From: Amycolatopsis sp. CA-128772
GTDB taxonomy: Bacteria > Actinomycetota > Actinomycetes > Mycobacteriales > Pseudonocardiaceae
Length of the DNA stretch: 64,000 nucleotides
Direction of reading: 5' to 3'
Assembly (NCBI RefSeq): GCF_002904295.1
Contig: NZ_PPHG01000027.1
Location: forward strand, 105,198-169,197
Below the pieces are notes generated by a model. It had not been told where the DNA came from. It did not search any database and worked only from the letters and a program-made list of their open reading frames with translations. Every line of letters begins with the position of its first letter. The first letter of the stretch is position 1. Of the stretch, positions 25,191-34,584 are shown piece by piece. The translations under genes and the position numbers were made by a program.

Positions 25191-25994
25191 GTGACTTCAC
25201 CGCCTCTCCGGGTCACACGGCAACCGTGGCTGCTCGAAGGCGAAACGGAGAGAGCCTTGTGCTACTCGGACAAGCGTGACCTTCAAGGTGTGGATATCGA
25301 GATCGGACCCTTCGGCCCGATCGGTGACGCGCTGCGCAACGTGCTCGCGTCGATACAGCACAGCCGGCACCTGGACCGGCTGCCGGCTTCGGCGGAAGGG
25401 TGGACGACGGTTTCGTCGTTGGTGAGGCGGACGCCGATCACAGCTTTGTCGATGGGGCCGCCGACCGTGCGAGAAGTGCTTCCGCTTCCCGCACTCATCC
25501 CCGTGGGCCGGGGTGATCTGGTCACCGTCCCGGCCGAGCTCCGCCGCCGTACCGTCGTCTTCGCCGGCCGTCGGCGAGCCGGGGAAAGTCCGGCGTCGCC
25601 GAACCTGCATACGCGTGCGGTTCCGCTCGAGTTTCCGTGCGGCGTCCTGACGATCGAAGACACCCTGGCGGTGTTGTGGCAGCCCAAAGATCCCGCCCTG
25701 AAGGTGCTTTCGGGCGACCGCGAGCTGATCGGCACGTTCGCCTCACTGCACGACGCGTTGTGGTTGCTGCTGGGCCGAGAAGCGGAGGGAGTCCCGACGG
25801 CGGTCGCGCCACCCCGGCACCTGCGTCCGGTGCTCGACTCCCTGGCCGACGGGGTGACCGACCAGGCGGCTCAGCGAGTCCTGGCCCTGTCGTCGCGGAC
25901 GTTCACCAGACGTGCGTCAGAACTTCTCGACCTCCTCGGCGCGCGGAGCCGGTTCCAAGCCGGTGCGGAGGCGTCGCGCCGTCGGTGGGTCTGA
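25191..25994 (+). CDS. LuxR-type HTH transcriptional regulator, atypical N-terminus
   Basis: The C-terminal 60 residues read as a LuxR-like helix-turn-helix: LADGVTDQAAQRVLALSSRTF followed by RRASELLDLLGARSRFQAGA, matching the pattern of actinomycete single-domain regulators. The first 190 residues have no recognised sensor domain but contain a beta-rich middle with TALSMGPPTVREVLP. GTG 25191 is chosen; TTG 25185 is possible. It faces away from the RiPP export genes and is the nearest complete regulator to the YcaO locus, so it may control it. That link is positional only. Confidence 0.6.
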   Translation: MTSPPLRVTRQPWLLEGETERALCYSDKRDLQGVDIEIGPFGPIGDALRNVLASIQHSRHLDRLPASAEGWTTVSSLVRRTPITALSMGPPTVREVLPLPALIPVGRGDLVTVPAELRRRTVVFAGRRRAGESPASPNLHTRAVPLEFPCGVLTIEDTLAVLWQPKDPALKVLSGDRELIGTFASLHDALWLLLGREAEGVPTAVAPPRHLRPVLDSLADGVTDQAAQRVLALSSRTFTRRASELLDLLGARSRFQAGAEASRRRWV

Positions 25995-26035
25995 TGTCCG
26001 GGTGGCCGGCCCGGCAGCTCCGGCCACCCGGCCGT

Positions 26036-26557
26036 TCAGCGGGCGACCAGGGGGATGTCCCAGGTGAGGCGGACCTCGCACCCGACCGGCAGTTCGGCCC
26101 ACGTCCGGGCGGCTTCGGTCATCAGGCGGTCCAGTTCGGCGAGGTCCAGTCCGGCCGCCGGCGTCTCTGCGAGCTCGGGATGCTCCTCGATGATCTTAGC
26201 CCGCGCCTGCTCCGGTGACCGGCCCGCTTCGAGCGGGAGCACGCCTTCGACCGCGCCGACGAGGTCTTCGGCCACCTGGATCCGGGCCATCACGGATTGC
26301 TTGAGCGAAGCCGATCGTTTTGCCGCCGCAGCTTCGTCGCCGTCGAGCACACTCATGCCGCGAAAAAGTGCGCCACGGGCGATCGAGCCCCAATAGCCCC
26401 AATCGAGGCCGAGCTGTCGCTCGATCAGGAAATGGGAGAACTCGTGGGGTACCCGATGCGGGTGATCGCTGCCGAAAGCCAGGACGCGAGTGCCGTCGGA
26501 TAGCTGTGCGGTCGATCGGTGACCGCCGGTTTCGGTTTTCTGCAACGAGATCTGCAC
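26036..26557 (-). CDS. hypothetical protein, 173 aa
   Basis: GTG at 26555-26557 has a perfect AGGAGG site five bases upstream, so it is preferred to the longer frame starting at 26644. The protein contains HPHRVPHEFSHFLIERQLGL, with HEFSHFLIE resembling a short zinc-peptidase-like HExxH, although the motif as written is HEFSH, which fits HExxH exactly. A helical C-terminal half follows (LKQSVMARIQVAEDLVGAVE). It could be a small metal-dependent protein. No family is recognised. It converges with the LuxR-type gene. Confidence 0.55.
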   Translation of the reverse strand: MQISLQKTETGGHRSTAQLSDGTRVLAFGSDHPHRVPHEFSHFLIERQLGLDWGYWGSIARGALFRGMSVLDGDEAAAAKRSASLKQSVMARIQVAEDLVGAVEGVLPLEAGRSPEQARAKIIEEHPELAETPAAGLDLAELDRLMTEAARTWAELPVGCEVRLTWDIPLVAR

Positions 26558-26708
26558 GGGTACCTCCTGCTCAAAGACTTCGGATCGCTGCGAGCGTAAC
26601 GGGGCTCTGGTGGCGTGTACGCCGCTTTGGCGGCTATTCGCCACCCGCTTGTGAAGTCATTGCCGATGGCGTCGAATGGCTGAATCATCGACGACCGGGA
26701 GGGGCTCC

Positions 26709-27839
26709 ATGACGAATCCGGATATTACGAGAATGCGCCGCTCCGCACTGATGGCGGTGGTGAGCCGGGATCGACGTCGCCTCGCGGCCATGTTCGGTTT
26801 TATCCTTTTCCTGCACCTGCTGGGCTTCGGACTGATGCTGCTGGTAGCCCGTGGCGGCCCGGTGAACGCCGCCCACGGGTTCGGTGTCGGCGTCGGCCTC
26901 ACCGCGTACGTGCTGGGCATGCGGCACGCCTTCGACGCCGATCACATCGTCGCCATCGACAACACCACCCGGAAACTGCTCGGAGAGGGCAGGCGACCGG
27001 TCTCGGTGGGCTTCTGGTTCTCCCTCGGCCATTCGACGGTCGTGCTTCTGCTTTGCCTGGCGCTCGGCCTGGGTGTCCGGGCGATCGCGGGTGGCGTGGT
27101 CGACGAGTCGTCCAGCCTGCACCAGGCCACCGGGATCTGGGGGTCGCTGGTCTCGGGCCTGTTCCTCTTGCTGATCGGCATCCTCAACGCGCGAGCGTTC
27201 GCCGGGATCTTCAAGGTTGCCCGCCGTGCCCGCAACGGTGACTACGACAGCGACGAGCTGGACCACCAGCTGCGGTCGCGCGGGTTTCTGGCCCGGATAC
27301 TCGGCAAACTGACCAAGTCGGTGCGCAAGGAATGGCACATGCACCCGATCGGTCTCCTTTTCGGCCTCGGCTTCGATACCGCCACCGAAATCTCGCTCCT
27401 GATCCTGTCCAGCAGTGCCGCGGCCTTCGACCTGCCCTGGTACGCCTACCTCGCGCTGCCATTCCTCTTCGCTGCGGGCATGAGCCTGCTCGACACCATC
27501 GACGGCACCGTCATGATGGCAGCGTACGAGTGGGCGTTGCTCAGCCCTGCTCGCAGGATCTACTACAACCTGGTCATCACCGGGATTTCGGTCGCCACCG
27601 CTCTCATCGTCGGTGGCGTCGGACTGGGCCGCCTCCTCGGTGAGCAACTCGGCGTAACCTCGGGACCACTCGCGTGGGCCGGGCAGATCGACTTCGAGTA
27701 CGTCGGTTACGGCATCGTCGCCCTGTTCCTGACGACGTGGATCGTGAGTGCGGCGGTGTGGCGGTTCGGCCGCATCGAAGAGCGCTTGCAGCCACGTCAC
27801 GTCACCTCGAAGCCGGCTCGAGCTGTTGCGGGCTCCTGA
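26709..27839 (+). CDS. NiCoT family nickel/cobalt transporter
   Basis: 376 aa from ATG 26709, which has a GGAGGGG site. The defining HX4DH signature is present in RHAFDADHIVAIDNTTR (transmembrane helix 2), followed by FSLGHSTVVLL and GLGFDTATEISLLI, all family hallmarks of HoxN/NixA-type permeases. About eight membrane spans are visible. It imports Ni2+ or Co2+ at high affinity, usually for urease, hydrogenase or B12. None of those genes is in the window, and the molybdenum enzyme needs Mo, not Ni, so the reason for its presence here is unknown. Confidence 0.88.
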   Translation: MTNPDITRMRRSALMAVVSRDRRRLAAMFGFILFLHLLGFGLMLLVARGGPVNAAHGFGVGVGLTAYVLGMRHAFDADHIVAIDNTTRKLLGEGRRPVSVGFWFSLGHSTVVLLLCLALGLGVRAIAGGVVDESSSLHQATGIWGSLVSGLFLLLIGILNARAFAGIFKVARRARNGDYDSDELDHQLRSRGFLARILGKLTKSVRKEWHMHPIGLLFGLGFDTATEISLLILSSSAAAFDLPWYAYLALPFLFAAGMSLLDTIDGTVMMAAYEWALLSPARRIYYNLVITGISVATALIVGGVGLGRLLGEQLGVTSGPLAWAGQIDFEYVGYGIVALFLTTWIVSAAVWRFGRIEERLQPRHVTSKPARAVAGS

Positions 27840-28761
27840 CCCGGTCTATTTGAGCGGTGGTGACCCAGTACCTCGTGAGCCGCCACCACCAATATCCTCG
27901 AGGTACTCCCACCGAACCGCCCGCGGCGGCCCCCGCTGATCGACATAGTGCGGTCATCGCGGCGGCCTACCAGCGAGACCAGGGACGCGCCGACCTTGAG
28001 CTGGTACCAGGTGGTCGACCGCGGCGTCCGGCGCGGCCGCCTCCCGGCGCCGTACCCGGCGGTGGCGGACAAGGGCTGCGCCAGCCTGCTGAAGAAGACG
28101 CTGGTGGGCTCGGACGGCCTGCCGAACATCACGGACATCGATGAGGGTGTCGATGTCGGCAAAGGTCGCGGTGCTCTCCAGCGAGAGTAGAAGTCCGCGC
28201 GGACGCCGATGACAATCTCGGCAGTGCCGAAGGGGCCCGGGGGACAGTGTCTCGGGAAAGGCTGTCCGCCTGTCTTCTGACCACTGTGCCGATGACTCGT
28301 GAATGACACTGGTCCGGAAGCAGGTGCTTCCCCCTCGTGACCGCATCTCACGCACTCACGAGGAGATGTCGCCGATCTCGATCCTGCATGGCCGACCATC
28401 CGGCAGCTGCATACTCTCGCGCGCACCGGCTGCAAGAATGGCTCGTTCGGCCCGAATGGCTGGCGCAGGACAGCAGCGTGTGGCCGCACGGTCGCCAAGA
28501 TATGAACGCAGCGCCGAGCGGGTGCGTGGGGTGTGCGAAGCTGGTCCAGGATCGAAGGATCAGCCCCCTCCCCATCCGGAGAGCTGTGGCCTCGGACAGC
28601 GTCCGCTGCGTATGGTTACTCGCGGCATGGGCGGCCTGGTAGTCAAGGGAATGCTGCTGCATGCCGCTTGTGGTCGCGTCGGCTGTGGCGAGATCGCCAT
28701 CGCCACCCTCGGTGTGGTGGTCCTGTCACCTGGTGTACACCTATGAATCACCGTGACGCCA
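27840..28761. other. degenerate region, 922 bp
   Basis: No intact gene. Just after the NiCoT stop, interleaved short inverted repeats (GGTGGTG/CACCACC at 27856-27890 and GTACCTCG/CGAGGTAC at 27868-27906) may act as a weak terminator. On the minus strand near 28180-28220 the string EIVIGVRADFYSRW resembles the conserved RADFY segment of actinomycete nSTAND/WD40 regulators, but the surrounding frame does not hold up, so this is at most a remnant. Confidence 0.3.
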
Positions 28762-29577
28762 CTAGGCGGCTTTTCGTCCGACGGCAAGAATATGCGTGGA
28801 TGAGCTGATGTTCTCTGCCATTGAACCGATATGGTAGGCGACTTCCCCCCATTGGCTGACCACGTCGCGCGGTGCCTTGGCAAGGTTGAGCTGACCCATG
28901 CTCGGAGCGGGGCCATCCATTCCGAATATACGGGCATCGCCGATTCCGCTGAGTTTCAATTCTTCTGCAGCCTGCTCTGGCGTTGAATAGTAGTGAACTC
29001 GCATCGCGTCCGGTATATGTTCGTCGGTGAAAACTCCGGTGGACAGAAAAGATTTCCAGTCGAAGATTCGTGCAATTACTGGTGCGGCTTCGAGCACCCA
29101 GCGCAACCCTCCAACTCGGGTGAAAAACTGGGCAACTACTGGTGCTCCTGGTTTTAGGGCGCGCAGTGTCTCGCGCAGAGTGGTCAATCGATCCGCCTGT
29201 TCTTTCAGGCAGTAGAGCGGGCCCATGATCAGAGCTGCGTCGGCAGTTGAATCTGTCCATGGCAATTGTCTGGCGTCGGCTACGGCAATAGAGTTCAGTG
29301 GAAATCTTGCTGTCGAGTTTCGTTGCTGTGCGTCGGCAACAAGTTCGGGAGTGATGTCACAGAGATCCACCCGATAGCCTGATTCGGCAAGTTGAAAAGC
29401 GTGCCGACCATTGCCGCCGCCAACGTCGATGACTTGGGCGGGTTGGCGCGGGAAGTACCTTGATAGAACTTTGGAGAGGACGTAGTCTTCAAGTCGAGCC
29501 GATTTGTCAAACCTGGACCATTGCTCGGCACTATTCCTTGTGTAAAAGTCGACTAGCTCGGTGTTGTCGGCAGTCAT
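28762..29577 (-). CDS. class I SAM-dependent methyltransferase
   Basis: ATG 29577 follows AGGAGA. The 271-residue protein has a standard SAM fold: motif I VIDVGGGNGRHAF (about residues 50-62), acidic end of beta-2 in VDLCDITPEL, IAVADARQLPW (motif II-like) and LRALKPGAPVVAQF (post-motif III). It belongs to the broad small-molecule methyltransferase group, so the substrate cannot be named. The base composition is visibly lower in GC than the neighbours and rare A/T-ending codons are common, which suggests recent transfer. It ends beside nothing obviously related. Confidence 0.78.
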   Translation of the reverse strand: MTADNTELVDFYTRNSAEQWSRFDKSARLEDYVLSKVLSRYFPRQPAQVIDVGGGNGRHAFQLAESGYRVDLCDITPELVADAQQRNSTARFPLNSIAVADARQLPWTDSTADAALIMGPLYCLKEQADRLTTLRETLRALKPGAPVVAQFFTRVGGLRWVLEAAPVIARIFDWKSFLSTGVFTDEHIPDAMRVHYYSTPEQAAEELKLSGIGDARIFGMDGPAPSMGQLNLAKAPRDVVSQWGEVAYHIGSMAENISSSTHILAVGRKAA

Positions 29578-30253
29578 CTTGATCTCCTGACTTTTGAGCA
29601 AGCGTGATGCCATGATCGACTCGACAAGTCGAGGCTAAAATCATGCAAGCTTGCCGTCAACCTTGTGGCGAAGGATCGCCACAAGGTTGACGTTTGAGGG
29701 ACTGCATGATCTCATTTTACCGTGATTTGGCGCTGACGCTCGTGTCGTGATGCGATAATCTTCCTGGATCCAAGGTGAATTCGGTCGCGTGAGTCGCGCG
29801 CAGGTTGGCGGATGGCCGATCGCGACAAGGACATGGAAATCCCGCTCTTCGGCGCCGACTCGCGGTAGGCGCCGAAGGCCGAACAGGTGAGGCGATCGTC
29901 GCCGGGGGCGCCGGTACCGCGACCGCGCTGATGAGCCTGGTCCGCCGCTGCCACGCCGAGGACCGGTCGCGGCGGATCGCCGTCTCGGCGCCCGCCCGGC
30001 GGAAGGTGGCCCTGCTCTGCCTTGAGGCGGTTCCTCCCGCTGCGGCCGGCCGGGTCTGAGGATGCCCGGCCGGCGATGCTTCCGGCTCGGGGCGGTGACC
30101 CGCCGTCCCGGCGGACGACCGTCGCCGCCCTCACCGGAGTCAAATTCCTCTCGTCGTCCGGCCTGTCCACCCAGCAGATCTTCGGCGACGCCGCCTGTGC
30201 TGCCGACGTCGCCTCGTTGGCAAGCAGACGCTGCGGGGTTCCGGTTCACCGTC
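29578..30253. other. region without a supported gene, 676 bp
   Basis: It includes the 17-bp hairpin at 29655-29692. The remainder has long open frames on both strands, but these look like GC-driven shadows; no domain is recognisable. Confidence 0.35.
29655..29692. terminator. perfect 17-bp hairpin
   Basis: CGTCAACCTTGTGGCGA at 29655-29671 pairs exactly with 29676-29692, with a 4-nt loop (AGGA). It sits inside a larger imperfect dyad: AAAATCATGCA upstream and TGCATGATCTCATTTT downstream. It lies 5' of the methyltransferase. It may be a bidirectional terminator or the edge of an imported segment. Confidence 0.55.
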
Positions 30254-30537
30254 TCAGCCCTCCTCCTCACTCATGTCGGGATCCCAGCGAGGACCGCCCT
30301 CGCTTCCGCGCATATGTGCGACACCCTGCTGTTGAGCAGCGTCTCGCCGGTCTCGTCGTTCATCTTGTAGAGGGGCTTGCCACAGTCGGGCTTGCCACAG
30401 CGGAACGCCGTGCCGTAGAGCTGGCGGACGGTCGCCAGGACAGGCTTCCTGTGCACGATCGGCTTGCGCTTCCCTTTTTGTCGAATCAGAGTCTGGCGCG
30501 GCGATGTCACCCGGATGCGCATGGGTGACGCCCGCAC
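30254..30537 (-). pseudogene. remnant of an HNH-like small protein, frameshifted
   Basis: The frame from 30537 gives YGTAFRCGKPDCGKPLYKMN and LLNSRVSHICA. After a missing base near 30306 the next frame gives GSEGGPRWDPDMSEEEG and stops at 30254. That joined pattern (Cys pair, then SHI, then GGPRWDPDMSEEE) is a conserved run in actinomycete HNH-type proteins, in which more residues should follow. So the 3' end is lost as well. Base composition is below average for the window. Confidence 0.45.
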
Positions 30538-30764
30538 CCCATGCGTAACTCTATGTGTTGAAAAGTTGCTTTAATGGGTGGATCGATAGGTTCGATGGCG
30601 ACGCGCGCGCACTGCTTGTACAACTCGACCGAGTTATCGGTTAGGCTTTTACTAGATGGCTCTCCGCACGGTCTGCGCAGCTCATAGACCTTACGTAGGG
30701 TTGTCGCAAGATCAGGTTCAGTGGCAAGGAACTCGAAAAGCATCCCCTTTGCGGGCCCTGCCAA
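30507..30764 (-). CDS. hypothetical protein, 85 aa, low-GC
   Basis: An ATG-started frame with visible A/T-rich codon use, unlike the surroundings. It contains LFEFLATEPDLATTLRKVYE and later VELYKQCARVAIEPI, both helix-like. It overlaps the HNH-like remnant by 30 bp. It may be the N-terminal piece of a larger lost gene. Support is only composition and length. Confidence 0.3.
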   Translation of the reverse strand: MAGPAKGMLFEFLATEPDLATTLRKVYELRRPCGEPSSKSLTDNSVELYKQCARVAIEPIDPPIKATFQHIELRMGCGRHPCASG

Positions 30765-30926
30765 TGAACACGTTAGGTAACCGATCGGGTGAACGGTTCA
30801 GCCGGACTGACCGAGGCTACGCGCGAACGGTGTAAGGGGCGTGCGAGCGTTCCGGTCGAGACCCGACCGGACATCGGCGGCGAGATGCTGAACCGCCGGT
30901 TGCTCGCCGGTACGGGGCGGGGACGA

Positions 30927-32090
30927 ATGATCGACGACGGCAATAGCGCCAGACCGGCGCAGGCCAGCGATGGAAAGGCAGCTCGGCAGGGATCGGCAGG
31001 TCCGGCCGGCTACGACGCAAACCTGACCAGCTTTATCGGTCGTACGGACTTGATCAGCGAAGCCACGGCCTTGCTGGATGACGCCCGCCTGCTGACACTG
31101 TTCGGCTTCGGAGGAGTCGGGAAAACCCGGCTCTTGGTGCGCCTGGCTACCGTACTCGCCGCGACCGACGACTATCCCGACGGAATCTGGGTCGTTCAGC
31201 TGCTCGACGTATCCGCGCAGGACGACGACTTGGTGGCAGCCGCCTGCGCGGACCAGCTCGGCATCCTCGACAACGCCGACGGACCACCGCTGGACAGGTT
31301 GACCGAGTTTCTTGCCCCGCGTCGTGCTCTGCCGATGCTGGACAACTGCGAACACCTCGTCGGTGACGAACCCAGGTCGGGGCCGGTTGCGCGGCTGCTG
31401 GCCACGCTGCTCCGGAAGGCGCCGTACCTGACGGTGGTGGCGACCAGCCGAGCCCGGGTCGGTGTCTCCGGCGAACATGTCCTGAGGATTCATCCACTTC
31501 CCCCGGACGACGCATTGCGCCTGCTGCGAGACCGGGCGCAGGCCGCCGGTACCCCCATCGCGGAGGAGGAGCTGCCGCTGGCCGCTCGGCTGTACGAGAT
31601 CACCGATGGTCTGCCCCGAGCTATCGAGTTGGTTGCAGTCAATCTCGAGGTCGATGCGACGCTGCAGGAGATGGTAGCCGACCCCACGTTGATCCGGCGG
31701 CTCCCCGGTCCATCCGAACAACAGAACCACCGCACGATGGATGCGGTCATCCAGTGGTCCTTCGACCAGCTGGGCGAACGTCAGCAACGCACGCTGGAGC
31801 TGGTGTCGGTATTCGAAGGAGGCTTCGACCTCGAGGCCGCAACGGCGGTGTGTACGGACAATGGAATCAACGAGTCCGACGTCCACGGCCTGCTGACGTT
31901 CCTTAACGAGAAATCGCTCCTGCTGAACGAGCTGCCAGAGGTAGGTCTTGCTGTAGTGGGTCCTGGCCGCCATCGCCGACAGGCTGACACCGGCGGCGCC
32001 GCGCGCCGCCCGCATCCGTTCGCCCAGTTCGCTCATCGCTCCGCCTCGATACTGCACTCCACGCGCCGACCGACGCATCACTTTCCGTGA
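30927..32090 (+). pseudogene. NB-ARC/STAND regulator ATPase, 3' truncated
   Basis: ATG 30927 follows GGGGCGGGGACGA. Residues 35-330 are an NB-ARC ATPase: LTSFIGRTDLISEA, Walker A FGFGGVGKTRLL, Walker B-like RRALPMLDNCEHLVGD, VVATSRARVGVSGEH (sensor 1) and ITDGLPRAIELVAVNL (GLPxAIEL). Winged-helix residues follow (MDAVIQWSFDQLGERQQRTL to LLTFLNEKSLL). At about 31925-31950 the sequence switches to the reverse complement of a helix-turn-helix gene, so the last about 45 codons are antisense to that gene and the effector repeats are missing. It was probably a LuxR/AfsR-type regulator. Confidence 0.7.
31940..32036 (-). pseudogene. 5' fragment of an XRE-type HTH gene
   Basis: From ATG 32036 the reading MSELGERMRAARGAAGVSLS continues with AMAARTHYSKTYL, the standard opening of actinomycete XRE regulators. 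After about 31940 it runs into DNA that is coding on the other strand for the NB-ARC protein. Only about 32 codons remain. Confidence 0.6.
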
Positions 32091-32122
32091 CGTGTACCTT
32101 ACCGGACTGGTGCGCGGCCAGA

Positions 32123-32359
32123 TCAGCCGTAAAGCCAGGTCATCGACGTTGCCAGGCACTCGGCGGCGATCCCCGCCCCGGCAGCGGACAGCATCGCCGC
32201 GCCGCGGACGACCAGCGCGGCGTCCGCCGGAGCCCTCGCGAGCAACTGGTCGATCACGGTCTCGGCATCAGCGCCAACGTCGGCGGGATCGATGACGAGC
32301 GTCAAGGCGGGATCGTCAAGGTAGGGCCGCGCGCGGGTCGATGGGCGGGGGCAGGTCAT
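32123..32359 (-). CDS. hypothetical protein, 78 aa
   Basis: Starts at ATG 32359 behind GGAAAGA, 21 bp downstream of the small LuxR-type gene. Contains LTLVIDPADVGADAETVIDQ and an Ala-rich helix. It may form a small operon with that gene. Function unknown. Confidence 0.4.
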   Translation of the reverse strand: MTCPRPSTRARPYLDDPALTLVIDPADVGADAETVIDQLLARAPADAALVVRGAAMLSAAGAGIAAECLATSMTWLYG

Positions 32360-32380
32360 CGTCGTCTTTCCGACGTCGGA

Positions 32381-32710
32381 TTACGGCCGGCAGCTCGTCT
32401 GGCGGTCGGCGTAATCGCGGTGTCGCCGCTGCGGCACAGTCGGCTGGCTGGGGGGTGAGGACCTCCGCGGGATCGCTTGTGTCTGCGGCAAGTGCGGCAT
32501 CTGGCAGTGAAAGATGCCGGTCTCGTAGGCGATGGCGACGGCGTGCGCGCGGTTGCGGGCTCCCAGCTTGGCGAAGATGTTCTTCATGTGGGTGCGGATG
32601 GTTTCGGGCGAGCGGAACTGTTTGAATCCGATCTGGATGTTGTTCAGACCCAGTGCGGCGTCACGGAGGACTTCTCGTTCGATGGCGGTCAGTTCGGTCG
32701 TGCGGGACAT
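32381..32710 (-). CDS. stand-alone LuxR-type HTH protein, 109 aa
   Basis: ATG 32710 has a GGAGG site seven bases upstream. Residues 7-68 are a GerE/LuxR DNA-binding domain: LTAIEREVLRDAALGLNNIQ, then SPETIRTHMKNIFAKLGARN. No receiver or sensor domain is attached. The last 40 residues are Pro/Arg-rich and unstructured. Such minimal LuxR proteins are common on actinomycete plasmids. It may regulate the adjacent minus-strand gene set. Confidence 0.75.
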   Translation of the reverse strand: MSRTTELTAIEREVLRDAALGLNNIQIGFKQFRSPETIRTHMKNIFAKLGARNRAHAVAIAYETGIFHCQMPHLPQTQAIPRRSSPPSQPTVPQRRHRDYADRQTSCRP

Positions 32711-32953
32711 GCTCAGACCTCCGCGGATCTGTCGGCGAAGTGGGGGCCGGCCGAGCAGCGCGGCGCGAACGCTGCCCCGGCCGGTCCCGACCCGGGGTTC
32801 GGCGTGAGCCCGGGGAAAAGCGCACCGAACTTGGGACCCGGTTCATTCGGGTGGCCTACTGCGAGGCGGTGTGCAGACAGCGCGGGACGTCCACGCTTCG
32901 ACACGACACCGATCGAGGCCGTCGTGTCGCGTCCTGGCGGGTGAGGACGTGGG

Positions 32954-33937
32954 TTACCGGCGGGCCGCGCCGACCCGGGCTGCGGTCGCGTCCAGCTCGG
33001 TCTCGACGTCGTCGGCGCGGGCGTGGTGCTGGAACAGCAGTCCGACGGTGGCCGCGCCCGGCGAGCCGTGGGCGTGGGCCAGGGCGCAGGCGGTGAGGTG
33101 GCGGTCGCCGCGGCGCATGGCGCTGGCCGCGATCAGCGTGGCCAACCGGGCCCGGATGTCGGGCTCGGTGCTGCCGCGGTAGAGGGCCATCCACAGCTGC
33201 TCGACCCGCTGCGGATCGAGATCGACCGGCGGCAGGAGCAGCGGCCCGTAGGTGGCGTTGTCGGCCAGCGCGGTGGCGACGGCAAAGGCCGCGACGTCGT
33301 CGATGAATTCGCCGCGGCTGGCCTGGGTGATGGCGTGGTCGACAGTCCGGCTGCCTTCGTCGCCGCGGTGCACCAGGAACGGCACGACGAGGCGGTCGAA
33401 GCGTCCGAGGCCTGCCGGAAGGGTTTCGCCGTGCTCGGTGAAAGCCAGACCCCAGGTCGGGGTGGGTGCGTCGCCGCCGAGCTGGACCGGCTGGGCGAAG
33501 TCGAGCTCGGCGCGGGCCGCGATGACGATGCCCAGATGGTGAGGGCGGCGGTAGTCGCGCCAGAGAGCGCCAGGCATGGTGTGCGGCGCCCAGTAGCGGC
33601 CGATGACGGTGTGCTCAGCCGGGCGGCGCAGGGTGGCCTCGAGTGCGGCAATCGCGGCCCGCAGCGGAAGCTATTTCCGGGGGCGCTCCTCGGCGATCAT
33701 GACGACGACCACGTCGGAGTCGTGGTCAGCCGGTAACGCGCGCCGCACGTGCTCGGCGATTTCGCTCGTGGTCATGCCTCGTACGCGGGAGGCGGGAAAC
33801 GCCGCTCCGAGAGGCGAGACGAGCTGCCCGCGCGTGGTGCGGTGCGCGCGGGCGGGCAACGTGATGACGTGCAGGGTGTCGGTGGCGGTGTCGGGCAGCG
33901 ATCCGATCAGTTCACCCGGGGTCAGGTACTGGGCCAC
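32954..33937 (-). pseudogene. DUF4192-like protein interrupted by an in-frame TAG
   Basis: GTG 33937 follows AAGGAG. The first 88 codons open like DUF4192 (LTPGELIGSLPDTATDTLHV) and end at TAG 33671-33673. The same frame then continues without a break to 32954: LPLRAAIAALEATLRRP, LWRDYRRPHHLGIVI and a C-terminal region RARLATLIAASAMRRGDRHL that matches SRLATVIALHAYQRGDGTTA of the DUF4192 gene at 62518. The joined protein would be about 327 residues. It is best treated as one interrupted gene. This is the second DUF4192-type gene here with a TAG. Function of the family is unknown. Confidence 0.6.
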
Positions 33938-34109
33938 GGTCGGTGCTCCTTGGCTGAGCTCCCCGGCGTGTGGGCCGGAGGAGGCGGTGGCGGCTCAGGG
34001 AGGCGTGAGCCGCCACCGCCCGAGCGCGCGCCCGACGGCGGCCCGGTGGTGCTCGGGTAGGGACGAGATCCCCATCCGGTCCGGGTCGCCGTCGGGGTGC
34101 GCGCTAGCG

Positions 34110-34300
34110 TCAGTCGGCCGCACCCTCCAGCGCCGCCGGTCCGCCGTCTGCCTCCCCGGTCTCGTCGAACACCGCGGTGATGTCGTCGACGCACGTGATC
34201 AAGCGGGCGGTGCCATCCTGAACAGCCCGCGGTAGGTGAACCGGACCAGCACATCCGCCAGCTGCGCCTCGCGCAGAGCCGAGAGCCCGGCCCGGCTCAT
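34110..34300 (-). pseudogene. small coupled gene with a one-base deletion
   Basis: ATG 34298-34300 overlaps the TGA of the upstream gene (ATGA), so translation is coupled. The first frame gives MSRAGLSALREAQLADVLVR and ends early. Restoring one C near 34220 (TTCAG to TTCCAG) gives GLFQDGTARLITCVDDITAV and a normal end, about 63 residues. Unknown function. Confidence 0.45.
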
Positions 34301-34584
34301 CGCGGCAGCTCCGGCCCGGCAGGGCGCCGCTGCGCAGCACGTCGTACTTCGGCCTGGTCGAAGCGCCGGCGGAACAGGTCGGTGCCCTCGGTGCCTTCCA
34401 CCCGGATCCGGTCGAACAGCTTCACCCGCGGTGCGTTGCGGCCGCCCGGGTTGCACTCGGTCGCATCGGGCTCACCGAGCAGCTCGGTGATCATCGCGCG
34501 GCTCCACCCGCGCTCCCGCAACTCGGCTACGCCCACGTACGGGCCGCAGCCGGGGATCCCGATCGCACTCCACCGCGCATTCAT
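34297..34584 (-). CDS. hypothetical protein, 95 aa
   Basis: Starts at ATG 34584. The central AELRERGWSRAMITELLGEPDA looks like a short helix-turn-helix of the kind found in small actinomycete plasmid proteins that recognise DNA. KLFDRIRVEGTEGTDLFRRRF follows. Coupled to the next gene through ATGA. Function unknown. Confidence 0.5.
   Translation of the reverse strand: MNARWSAIGIPGCGPYVGVAELRERGWSRAMITELLGEPDATECNPGGRNAPRVKLFDRIRVEGTEGTDLFRRRFDQAEVRRAAQRRPAGPELPR

Noticed and set aside
27797..28498. Minus-strand gene of about 230 codons after the nickel transporter
   Set aside because: Only one short string (VIGVRADFYSRW) resembles a known family; the rest lacks coding character and probably is a remnant.
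4167..33673. Genetic-code change (TAG as sense codon)
   Set aside because: TAG also ends several genes with no conserved continuation, and no suppressor tRNA is in view; mutation or sequencing error explains the three cases.
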